From positions 1 through 24,318 of the forward strand of contig CAZIOR010000008.1 of NCBI GenBank assembly GCA_964540925.1: DNA of 24,318 nt. Reading direction: 5' to 3'. This document shows, piece by piece, positions 14,235 to 20,523 of this stretch. The stretch is from CAZFRF01 sp964540925. GTDB taxonomy: Bacteria; Patescibacteriota; Microgenomatia; Levybacterales; UBA12049. The notes under the pieces were generated by a model. The model was not told the DNA's origin and made no database searches. It was given only the letters and a program-made list of their open reading frames with translations. Position 1 is the stretch's first letter. Each line of letters opens with the position of its first letter. The position numbers and the translations under genes are program-made.

Positions 14235-14957
14235 ATGAGCGGTCATTCGAAGTGGGCAACCATTAAAAGACAAAAAGGATTAAATGATAAAAAAAGAGGA
14301 GCAACATTCACCAAGCTTTCTAATGCGATCACCATTGCAGTTAAGCAGGGTGGGGGAATTGGTGATCCAGATCAAAACTTCAGATTAAGACTTGCAGTTG
14401 ATGCTGCAAGAGCCTCAAATATGCCAAAGGAAAATATTGAAAGAGCGATTAAACGCGCTCAAGGCAAAGACATGGGGGAAATCACTGAAGTAATTTATGA
14501 AGGATTTGCTCCGGGTGGTGTTTCAGTTATGATTGAAGCGGCAACTGACAATTCAGCTAGAACTACTTCAGAAGTTAAAAATATTTTCTCAAAACATGCT
14601 GGTTCATTTGGTCAACCAGGTTCAGTAGCTTACCAATTTAAGCAAATTGGAAAGATTGCTGTATTAAAAAATGGTAAAAGTTTTGATGATATTTTTGCAA
14701 TTGCACTTGATGCTGGAGCAGAGGATATTAAGGATATAGAAGACGAAGTCTTTATTGATACTTTAGTTGCTGATTTATATAAAGTTAAAACTGCTTTGGA
14801 GCAAGCAGGTTTAAGTATAGTGTCTGCAGAGTTGGTTAGAGAACCAGTAGTTGGAATGGAAGTAAATGATGATGAGACACTTTCTAAGGTTGATGCTTTT
14901 GTAACTCTTCTCGAAGAATTAGACGACGTACAAAAAGTATATACAAATTTAGCTTAA
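14235..14957 (+). CDS. yebC: YebC/PmpR family protein (TACO1-like)
   Basis: A 240-aa protein of normal family length. The N-terminus MSGHSKWATIKRQKG is the family hallmark and fixes the start. GGIGDPDQNFRLRLAVDAAR and the NMPKENIERAIKRAQG motif follow, with YEGFAPGGVSVMIEAATDN in the middle domain and EVFIDT and the EELDDVQKVYTNL end in the last. YebC proteins were annotated as transcription regulators; more recent work links the family to relieving ribosome stalling on proline stretches, related in role to EF-P. It starts from its own near-leaderless promoter and is followed 3 nt later by a membrane protein gene. Confidence 0.97.
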   Translation: MSGHSKWATIKRQKGLNDKKRGATFTKLSNAITIAVKQGGGIGDPDQNFRLRLAVDAARASNMPKENIERAIKRAQGKDMGEITEVIYEGFAPGGVSVMIEAATDNSARTTSEVKNIFSKHAGSFGQPGSVAYQFKQIGKIAVLKNGKSFDDIFAIALDAGAEDIKDIEDEVFIDTLVADLYKVKTALEQAGLSIVSAELVREPVVGMEVNDDETLSKVDAFVTLLEELDDVQKVYTNLA

Positions 14958-14960
14958 TTT

Positions 14961-15806
14961 ATGATTTTTTCCAAAAAACTTCCCGGAAAACAGTTTACAA
15001 AATCTAAGCCTAAAATATTAAATTCCTTACTTAATTTTATTACCAATAAAAGGCAAAAGTTTATTCTTTCTGTTGCAATACTTTCAGTAGGACTTTTTAT
15101 TGCAGAATATGTACTGGGGAAGTCAGGTATCATAATGGTTATTTCTTTGTCTTTTTTAACCTCACTTTTCTTATATTTGTCATTAAGAGAGGATTTTAAA
15201 GAAGGTTTTACCTTGCAAGTTTTAATTCTACCTTTTTTCTATAGCTTGGCGATTGGGCTTTTCTATTTACTAGTTCCTGCAAGGCTCTTAACTAGGGTAG
15301 GAATGACCTTTTTGTATTCTCTGGGACTTTATTCATTATTTTTGTCTGAAAACATTTTCGCGGTTTCTACAATTCGTACTATTCAGCTTTTGTCGGGTGC
15401 AAGAACAGTTACGTTAGTAATAACACTTTTGTCATATTTTTTTCTTTCTAATGTTGTTTTCTCATTCCATATTAATGTTTTCGTAACACTACTTTTAGTG
15501 TTTATTTACACCTTTGCAATTGTTTTACAGTCTATTTGGTCTTACACGCTAGAGAGAAAATTTTTCTCTGATGTCTTTTGGGTTTTAACTTTGTCCATCT
15601 GTCTAGTAGAGGTAGCAGCTTTTCTGTGGTTTAATTTAGCCAGTCCAACAGTTATAGCGCTCTTCTTAACCTCTATATTTTATGTTGTTCTAGGCCTATC
15701 ACATGTTTGGTTTGAGAAACGACTTTTTAGAGGAGTAATAATAGAATATTTCTGGGTTACAGTTATTTCCTTTCTCTTTTTGATCTTCTTTTCAGGCTTG
15801 ATTTAG
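14961..15806 (+). CDS. Polytopic membrane protein of unknown function
   Basis: A 281-aa protein with a basic N-terminal tail of ~30 residues and about eight hydrophobic segments to the C-terminus. Cytosolic-looking loops are short and basic (for example YTLERKFFSD and WFEKRLFRG), which fits the positive-inside rule. No transporter or enzyme motif is recognised. The start is 3 nt after the yebC stop, and no separate promoter is seen, so it is probably expressed with yebC. Confidence 0.7.
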   Translation: MIFSKKLPGKQFTKSKPKILNSLLNFITNKRQKFILSVAILSVGLFIAEYVLGKSGIIMVISLSFLTSLFLYLSLREDFKEGFTLQVLILPFFYSLAIGLFYLLVPARLLTRVGMTFLYSLGLYSLFLSENIFAVSTIRTIQLLSGARTVTLVITLLSYFFLSNVVFSFHINVFVTLLLVFIYTFAIVLQSIWSYTLERKFFSDVFWVLTLSICLVEVAAFLWFNLASPTVIALFLTSIFYVVLGLSHVWFEKRLFRGVIIEYFWVTVISFLFLIFFSGLI

Positions 15807-15810
15807 CTTC

Positions 15811-15839
15811 TTGAACTACTAAAACCTATAGTATATAAT
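15811..15839 (+). promoter_or_regulatory. Promoter of the HExxH gene, leaderless
   Basis: TTGAAC (15811-15816), exactly 17 nt, TATAAT (15834-15839), then 7 nt to ATG 15847. This is close to consensus and places the transcription start on or next to the A of ATG. Confidence 0.82.
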
Positions 15840-15846
15840 ACCCAAA

Positions 15847-16512
15847 ATGCGAGAAAGAGATGTTAAAAGTTTTTTTGTTGGTGAGCCTCAGCCTTTAGCT
15901 ACAGACACAGAAAAAGTTGGGCTTTTAGTTGCTGCTGGATTAGAGTGGGGACAATATGGAGAATTAGTTGGAAAGAGACGTAGAGCCGTGAATAATATCG
16001 CTCGAACAATACTTCTTAATCAATCTTTATTAGGAATACCAATGCCTTTAGTTATTAGTGGTCCTGGGTCTTTTGAGAATAAGAGTAGAGAAACCGTAAA
16101 TTATTTGGCTTTTACGACCTTTGTTGAGGGTAGACCAATTATTGTATTGTCTAAGCCATTTTTAAAAGCACATACAGAACCAGATAAATACGGTAATGAC
16201 ATGGACTTAAGAGACATTACGATTAATGAAGTAATAGCCCATGAATGTTTTCATATAAAGCAAGAACAGGAAACTCCTTGGAAATTAGGTCAAGACACAG
16301 AAAGAGCAAATGTTACAAAATCAACATGGCAAACAGCTAGAAGTGAAAGGGCTGCAAAAAAATATGCACAAGTTTTTGAAGGAGAAAGAACAAGATTGCA
16401 AAGAGAGAGGAATACTCTTATATTTTTTCGAGATATGGGTATTGATCCAACTGGAATTTTAGATTCAGTAGATCAAATAGCAGCTGCAGCCTCAGATATT
16501 CCAAAAACTTAG
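15847..16512 (+). CDS. Putative HExxH metallopeptidase-like protein
   Basis: A 221-aa soluble protein with no signal peptide. NEVIAHECFHIKQEQ (res. 127-141) contains the zinc-binding HExxH helix as H132-E133-C-F-H136, with a hydrophobic residue pattern ahead of it. Glu167 in SERAAKKYAQ, 31 residues on, is well placed to be the third zinc ligand of a gluzincin-type enzyme. The rest is not recognised: an Arg-rich helix near 43-53 and a beta region with PMPLVISGPGSF and GRPIIVLSKPF. It has its own leaderless promoter. Its TAG stop falls inside the first copy of the TAGCCTCA repeat of the following non-coding region. Family unknown; a peptidase role is likely but not proven. Confidence 0.65.
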   Translation: MRERDVKSFFVGEPQPLATDTEKVGLLVAAGLEWGQYGELVGKRRRAVNNIARTILLNQSLLGIPMPLVISGPGSFENKSRETVNYLAFTTFVEGRPIIVLSKPFLKAHTEPDKYGNDMDLRDITINEVIAHECFHIKQEQETPWKLGQDTERANVTKSTWQTARSERAAKKYAQVFEGERTRLQRERNTLIFFRDMGIDPTGILDSVDQIAAAASDIPKT

Positions 16513-16551
16513 CCTCATTTAGCCTCAAAATATTTACATAAACCATGGCTA

Positions 16552-16582
16552 GGGAAGAGAAGTAGGGGTAGTTAGGGTCGGG
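16552..16582 (+). other. Four G-tracts, possible G-quadruplex
   Basis: GGG (16552-16554), GGGG (16565-16568), GGG (16575-16577) and GGG (16580-16582) lie within 31 nt of an otherwise AT-rich sequence. The first loop (10 nt) is longer than in the usual G4 rule, so folding is uncertain. Confidence 0.4.
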
Positions 16583-16590
16583 AATTGAAT

Positions 16591-16629
16591 GATATAGTTT
16601 GATACAGATGATACAGTTTGATATAGTAT
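16591..16629 (+). repeat. Four tandem GATAYAG iterons
   Basis: GATATAGTTT, GATACAGAT, GATACAGTTT and GATATAGTAT follow each other without gaps at 16591, 16601, 16610 and 16620. A period of 9-10 nt puts the copies on the same face of the helix, as in iteron or repressor arrays. Confidence 0.75.
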
Positions 16630-16682
16630 TTAAATATATCCCATAATAATTATAGGACTAAAATGTGGATATCTTGTATCTA

Positions 16683-16754
16683 TTTTCACGGGATTTTTGA
16701 GGCTAAGCCTCGACTTTTCACGACATAGATAGCCTCAGTATAGGCTACTTCACG
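16683..16754 (+). repeat. Degenerate 32-nt periodic units
   Basis: TTTTCACG at 16683 and 16715 and ACTTCACG at 16747 are each 32 nt apart. The first two units contain an inverted AGGCT/AGCCT pair: GAGGCT-A-AGCCTC in the first and TAGCCT-CAGTAT-AGGCTA in the second. The third unit keeps only AAGGCTAAA. Confidence 0.55.
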
Positions 16755-16814
16755 CATAACCAAGGCTAAATGCTTAGTAATACGAAAAAAACTCGAACGC
16801 CTTTTTGGATATAG

Positions 16815-16892
16815 AGCACCCTAATAAGGGATGTGCTAATCTATTAATATTTAGCCTCAAAAATTAACGATTAGATTGATTTGACAATCTAA
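16815..16892. other. Two hairpins in the non-coding region
   Basis: AGCACCCT (16815-16822) pairs with AGGG and TGCT (16827-16837) around an AATA loop with a 3-nt bulge. A perfect 8-bp stem TTAGATTG (16871-16878) and CAATCTAA (16885-16892) has a 6-nt loop. Neither is followed at once by a T-run on either strand, so they do not look like terminators. Confidence 0.55.
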
Positions 16893-17347
16893 ATTACGAC
16901 ATGGTCTAACATACCCGAGGAGAGACCCTTATGTGTATTCGGGAAAATAAAAAATAATATGTCCTAGGTCACTACAGAGGAAGAGTTTAAGTATTTCCTT
17001 AGGAGAATAAAGAGTCATTTATCTCCCTTAACTAGTCGTAGTCAATTTTTAAGTCCCTAAGACCCCTAGGAAAGAGAAATTGATTATGTCGCACAATAAT
17101 ACTTTTACGACGTCACTCGTGGCTAAAACCCGGGAGAAGTGGTCTTTTTTCAATTGGTTTTCAACGAATATTTTTGTAAATGTTTACATGCAGTATCGTC
17201 TTCTTATATTTATTGCTCCATTTTTCCCCAGGTCTATAATCTATATATGTCCCCTACTATAGGTTTCATATTTATTTTAAAAATGAAGCTAATTGAAGCT
17301 AAAATTTAACAACTATTAGCATTCTCCAGCTTTGGAGGAGTGAATTT

Positions 17348-18427
17348 TTATATTTGTTCTCTAAAGAAGGCTTCTAAATTGGCTCTAGCGTCTGGATTTG
17401 AAGTTTTTAAAGCAATCTCGCGTGTACCTAGTCTTATTCCTTCAGTGACTAAATTATGCGAGCCCCAAAGAGCTACTTGATCAGTTACTAAACCTTTAGC
17501 GCGATTTTTTCCATTAGTAAAATGAATTTTTGGACTAATTTTAAGTTTTTTAAATTTTTTCTCATTTAATCTTTGGATTAAGTATGAATGTAAGCCTGTT
17601 AGATTTACGGCTTTAGTGGTTGCTATATCTACAGCTAGGTCTCTACGTAAGGCGCGTGTAAGGGCGTCTAATAGTTGATCTCCGGGTAAATGAGTCAATG
17701 CTAGTTTTATATATTCTTCGGCGCTATCTACGGCTTCCACAGCACTATCATAAATGGCTGATTTACCAGGCTTACCTGAATCTACGATTAAGGTTGTTTC
17801 TGATGTTAATTGTTCCTTGAAATCTGGTCTCGTAGAGTCTTTGGGTAATTCTAATTCTTCAGCGACAGGTTTAACAATTGCAGGATCAGTTATTTTAAAG
17901 GTAAATCCGGCACGATGATAAAATGAGTCATCATCGTAATTTAGATTGCCTAGGTATAGGGTTGAATCACCAACAACTATGCCTTTAACATGATCAGCTC
18001 CGGTTAAAGGGAAAAGAAGTCTTCTGAGTGAGACTTGTGGGCTGAATTCAAATTGAATGCTTGGGTCTTCTATTAAGTCGCTAAACATTGCAGCGTTAAT
18101 ATCTTTTTTAAGTTTGAGTTGTTCAATTTTTGCAAGTCCTGGTATGCCTGGTAAGGCTGATATTACAAAGCTTGGAAGTTCGCCAGTAGCGTAAAGAGAA
18201 ATAGGATCGCAAACTAGCTTAGGAGTTGCGCCGCGTTTGGCTGCTTGAGCTGCTATGTCAATAATCCCTTCCATAGCCTTGCCGTCAGCCATAACCATAC
18301 CTTTTACTAGTAATCTTTGACCTTGACTAATTTCTTGTGCTTCTTGTCTCAGATCAGAAAGCAAAGCTGGTCCACCGGAAATTAATCTGAAATTTTCAGG
18401 ATTTATGTGCGCTCTTGGTCTTTCCAT
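17348..18427 (-). CDS. PLD-superfamily (HKD) protein, motifs altered
   Basis: A 359-aa cytosolic protein without signal peptide. Two halves of the phospholipase D fold are visible. Motif 1 is HVKGIVVGDSTLYLGNLNYD (His146, Lys148), but Asp154 is one position later than in the usual HxKx4D. Motif 2 is RAKGLVTDQVALWGSHN: Lys311, Asp316 and GSHN are normal, but the His is Arg309. GTREIAL near the C-terminus is also typical of PLDc_2 proteins. Lipid- and nucleic-acid-cleaving members exist, and loss of one His makes normal two-histidine catalysis doubtful. It starts 14 nt after the lipoprotein gene, so the two form an operon, and both begin with MERPR. Confidence 0.8.
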   Translation of the reverse strand: MERPRAHINPENFRLISGGPALLSDLRQEAQEISQGQRLLVKGMVMADGKAMEGIIDIAAQAAKRGATPKLVCDPISLYATGELPSFVISALPGIPGLAKIEQLKLKKDINAAMFSDLIEDPSIQFEFSPQVSLRRLLFPLTGADHVKGIVVGDSTLYLGNLNYDDDSFYHRAGFTFKITDPAIVKPVAEELELPKDSTRPDFKEQLTSETTLIVDSGKPGKSAIYDSAVEAVDSAEEYIKLALTHLPGDQLLDALTRALRRDLAVDIATTKAVNLTGLHSYLIQRLNEKKFKKLKISPKIHFTNGKNRAKGLVTDQVALWGSHNLVTEGIRLGTREIALKTSNPDARANLEAFFREQI

Positions 18428-18441
18428 AATTGTAGATTGGA

Positions 18442-18900
18442 TTAATAATCAGCTGCGGTAAAGCTATTATGTTTTCCTTCAAATACGTAGCACATGATGT
18501 CTTTTAATTGTTGCTTGGGAGTTTCACTCCAAGGTGAATTTAAATATGATTTTACTTGGGCGCATGGAAAAGCTGCGGTTTGTTCGCCATGACCTGCGTC
18601 AAATACGATAACAGGTTTTACCATAGTGTCTTTGGGTAATATTCCAGCTTCACTTACTCCCGTTGGTCCGTCGCCAATAAAGCCAACGACAACAGGTACA
18701 TCTCTATTTGTCATAATTAAAGTATAACCTCTGCCATCTGTAGGTTTTTTCTCAATAAGTTCTTTTCTAAGGGTTTCTGGGCCTGGAAAATTTCCACCAC
18801 AAGCGAGTAAAGCTGTAGCTGCACATGCTGCTAAAGCAGGTTTTTCAAGTCTTCTAGCGGTTTGTCTGATTGCTTCTAATGTAACTCTAGGTCTTTCCAT
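18442..18900 (-). CDS. Predicted lipoprotein of unknown function
   Basis: A 152-aa protein. A long Arg-rich N-terminus (res. 1-20) leads to a short hydrophobic stretch ending in a lipobox-like LLAC (31-34) followed by GG, so Cys34 may be lipidated. The n-region is longer than usual, so a plain membrane-associated protein is also possible. The remainder has RGYTLIMTNRDVPVVVGFIG and KPVIVFDAGHGEQTAAFPC with no recognised family; the DAGHGE stretch recalls N-acetylmuramoyl-L-alanine amidases, but the rest of that fold is not seen. It is read from a near-consensus leaderless promoter that is divergent to the recombinase and lies upstream of the PLD-like gene. Confidence 0.65.
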   Translation of the reverse strand: MERPRVTLEAIRQTARRLEKPALAACAATALLACGGNFPGPETLRKELIEKKPTDGRGYTLIMTNRDVPVVVGFIGDGPTGVSEAGILPKDTMVKPVIVFDAGHGEQTAAFPCAQVKSYLNSPWSETPKQQLKDIMCYVFEGKHNSFTAADY

Positions 18901-18907
18901 GAGTTTA

Positions 18908-18937
18908 ATTATATGATAACTATAGGTTATATGTCAA
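18908..18937 (-). promoter_or_regulatory. Promoter of the lipoprotein-PLD pair, leaderless
   Basis: On the minus strand TTGACA (18932-18937), 18-nt spacer and TATAAT (18908-18913), then 7 nt to ATG 18900. The spacer contains a small inverted repeat ATAAC-TATAG-GTTAT (18916-18930). Confidence 0.8.
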
Positions 18938-18948
18938 GCAACTTGACA
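18932..18948. promoter_or_regulatory. 17-bp inverted repeat joining two divergent -35 boxes
   Basis: TGTCAAG-CAA-CTTGACA. The two arms are the -35 boxes of the leftward lipoprotein promoter and the rightward recombinase promoter. The same arrangement and spacing occur at 21314-21330. Confidence 0.75.
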
Positions 18949-18972
18949 GCTATATTCTCTATGTCGCATAAT
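18943..18972 (+). promoter_or_regulatory. Promoter of the tyrosine recombinase, leaderless
   Basis: TTGACA (18943-18948), 18-nt spacer and CATAAT (18967-18972), 8 nt before ATG 18981. The -10 box lies in a 14-nt sequence (ATGTCGCATAATAA) also found with one change at 17086-17099. Confidence 0.7.
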
Positions 18973-18980
18973 AAAAATAG

Positions 18981-19913
18981 ATGCAAAACGAACTGCCTGG
19001 TTTAATCGATCAATTCTTAGAGTACATGGAGATTGAAAAGAATTGTTCAAAGCTAACTCTGCGTGATTATAGGCACTACTTAGAGGTTTTTGCAAATTGG
19101 TTTTCTACTACACAGCAAGGAAAAACCGTTGAAGATTTAGATCTTTCTCTTATTCGAAAATACCGTGTTTTCCTAGCTAACAAGGCTGATCCTAAGGGTC
19201 AAACGATGCAACGTGTGACTCAAAATTATTATGTTATCGCCCTTCGTTCATTCCTTAGGTTCTTAATTAAAAATGACTTCAAAACCCTTGAGCCTTCTAA
19301 GATTGATCTGCCTAAGACTGAATCTAGGAACCTAAAATTTCTAGATAAAGATCAGGTTGATCGTTTAGTTACGGCTGCAGATACCTCTAAAGAAGAAGGT
19401 CTTAGAGACAGAGCTATCATGGAACTTTTATTCTCAACTGGCCTTAGGGTTTCAGAATTAGTTAGTTTAGACGTGGATAAGATCAATTTTGAGCGTAGAG
19501 AGTTCGGTGTTATAGGTAAAGGAAAACGATTAAGATTAGTGTTCATTTCTGATCGAGCAGCAGATTGGGTCAAGAGATATATAGATACAAGAAAAGATCA
19601 ATTTAAGCCTTTATTTATTCGTTACTCTGGAAGAGTTGAGGAAATTGATAATGGAGAGCGTATGCGACTTACTGTTAGGAGTATTGAAAGGATAGTCAAG
19701 AAATATGTTCAAAAAGCGAGGATTCCCGTTAATGCAACGGTCCATACGCTTCGACATAGTTTTGCTACTGACCTACTTCATAATGGAGCTGATCTTCGTA
19801 GTGTTCAAGAAATGCTGGGACATAAGAATATTGCAACAACTCAGATCTATACCCACATCACCAATCCTCAACTTAGAGATACTCATAAAAGTTACCACAG
19901 CGGAAATAAGTAG
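18981..19913 (+). CDS. Xer-type tyrosine recombinase
   Basis: A 310-aa site-specific recombinase. Residues ~1-110 form the SAM-like core-binding domain (LIDQFLEYMEIEKNCSKLTL). The catalytic domain has all active residues: Arg156 (TGLRVSEL), Lys182 (GKGKRLR), His255 and Arg258 (HTLRHSFATDLL), His281 (LGHKNIATTQIY) and the nucleophile Tyr290. The length and motifs match XerC/XerD used for chromosome dimer resolution; a mobile-element integrase is less likely, as no other mobile gene is nearby. If it works alone, as XerH or XerS do, a dif-like site may be close. It ends one base before the convergent anchored-protein gene. Confidence 0.93.
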   Translation: MQNELPGLIDQFLEYMEIEKNCSKLTLRDYRHYLEVFANWFSTTQQGKTVEDLDLSLIRKYRVFLANKADPKGQTMQRVTQNYYVIALRSFLRFLIKNDFKTLEPSKIDLPKTESRNLKFLDKDQVDRLVTAADTSKEEGLRDRAIMELLFSTGLRVSELVSLDVDKINFERREFGVIGKGKRLRLVFISDRAADWVKRYIDTRKDQFKPLFIRYSGRVEEIDNGERMRLTVRSIERIVKKYVQKARIPVNATVHTLRHSFATDLLHNGADLRSVQEMLGHKNIATTQIYTHITNPQLRDTHKSYHSGNK

Positions 19914-19914
19914 A

Positions 19915-20523
19915 TTAAAGTTTTTTAAGTGAGGCTACTATACTATCTGCTTCTGGAAATACAATTGCATTTTTGTCTGGCGTACCAGGAGTAGTTAGCG
20001 AGATTCCCCCAAAGCTAGTTGGAGATCCAAATGATCCGTCAGTATTGTTTTTTTGACAATATGTATATGAATTTGGTCCGCTATCATTTTGACCTCTTCT
20101 AAAAATAAAGCCATTAGTATTAGTTACTTCTACAAATGAGCTAAATGTTTGTGCCATAGGGGTATCTTCATCTCCTGGATAAAGGCATCCGCCTCCCCCA
20201 CCTGCAAATTGATATAAAACTAGATTGTAACCAAGTTTAGATAAAGTTAATTTATCCATATTTTCTCCTTGTTCGCGTTGCGAAGTCCAGCCTTCAGGAA
20301 GACTTAAAGAGTATTTATTGAATACGAGTACTCCTCCAGCCTCAACTGATTTAGAGGTTGTGCTGGTTGGCGATGGTGTCTCTGCGCTAACAAAAGGAGT
20401 AGGGCTTACTGAGGTCATCATTTCAGTCTTATTTACATTTGATTTAGCGCCAAAATAATATGCTCCTCCTGCAATTACTAAGACTAAAATTAAGATAGAG
20501 ATAATGCCAAGTAGATATTTCAT
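19915..20523 (-). CDS. Membrane-anchored PsbP-like protein
   Basis: A TTG at 20526 extends the frame by one codon, but ATG 20523, overlapping the TGA of the upstream gene (TGATG), is the start. The 202-aa protein has one N-terminal membrane segment (about res. 3-25) with a Gly-rich end, a Ser/Thr/Pro linker (SPTPFVSAETPSPTSTT) and an extracytoplasmic domain of ~130 residues. FNKYSLSLPEGWTSQ is typical of PsbP/PsbP-like folds, GGGGGC follows, and IVASLKKL closes it. Two cysteines (near CLYPG and YCQK) may form a disulphide. Function unknown. It is coupled to the SIMPL gene and ends one base from the recombinase stop. Confidence 0.72.
   Translation of the reverse strand: MKYLLGIISILILVLVIAGGAYYFGAKSNVNKTEMMTSVSPTPFVSAETPSPTSTTSKSVEAGGVLVFNKYSLSLPEGWTSQREQGENMDKLTLSKLGYNLVLYQFAGGGGGCLYPGDEDTPMAQTFSSFVEVTNTNGFIFRRGQNDSGPNSYTYCQKNNTDGSFGSPTSFGGISLTTPGTPDKNAIVFPEADSIVASLKKL

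Larger units (their letters stand above)
16510..16859. repeat. Dispersed TAGCCTCA repeat family
   Basis: Exact copies lie at 16510-16517, 16520-16527, 16730-16737 and 16852-16859 on plus and at 16698-16705 on minus (TGAGGCTA). Related half-copies are the AGCCTC ending the 16700-16712 palindrome (GAGGCT-A-AGCCTC), AGGCTA at 16742-16747 and AGGCTA at 16763-16768. Two copies share a longer 14-nt context (ATTTAGCCTCAAAA at 16517-16530 and 16849-16862). Confidence 0.85.
16513..17347. other. 835-bp convergent non-coding region rich in repeats and hairpins
   Basis: Both flanking genes end here, so no promoter is needed, yet the stretch is the longest gene-free piece of the window. It holds TAGCCTCA copies, four GATAYAG-type iterons (16591-16629), four G-tracts (16552-16582), an AT-rich tract (about 16620-16660), a TGTGGATAT close to a DnaA box (16664-16672), units of about 32 nt starting with TTTTCACG (16683-16754), hairpins at 16730, 16815 and 16871, and a TGTAAATGTTTACA palindrome (17175-17188). 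A 60-codon frame near 17080 has no support. I see no tmRNA, RNase P, SRP or tRNA signature. It may be a structured RNA gene or a replication/recombination site. Confidence 0.6.

Noticed and set aside
16664..16672. oriC called from the DnaA-like box
   Set aside because: Only one box with one change, plus a 7/9 match at 16932; too few for a firm origin, so it is kept only as a hypothesis in the findings.
17080..17262. 60-codon plus-strand frame in the non-coding region
   Set aside because: It begins with TTG, has no Shine-Dalgarno or promoter at the right place and mixed composition; it is more likely chance.
17313..17340. Terminator for the PLD-like gene at CTCCA-GCTT-TGGAG
   Set aside because: The stem is about 5 bp and, on the minus strand, no T-run follows; not strong enough to call.
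16513..17347. tmRNA, RNase P RNA or SRP RNA in the gap
   Set aside because: None of their conserved sequences (tmRNA ends and T-arm, RNase P GAGGAAAGTCC-type core, SRP GGTCAGGTCCGGAAGG-type core) was found on either strand.
16513..17347. CRISPR array
   Set aside because: Repeats are 8-14 nt or degenerate 32-nt units without regular spacers, and no cas gene is in the window.
18916..18930. dif-like recombination site at ATAAC-TATAG-GTTAT
   Set aside because: Only 5-bp arms match and the outer arms do not fit an 11-6-11 Xer site; it lies in the spacer of a strong promoter.
18981..19913. Phage or ICE integrase
   Set aside because: Motifs and length fit chromosomal Xer, there are no phage or conjugation genes and no tRNA-end att duplication was seen.
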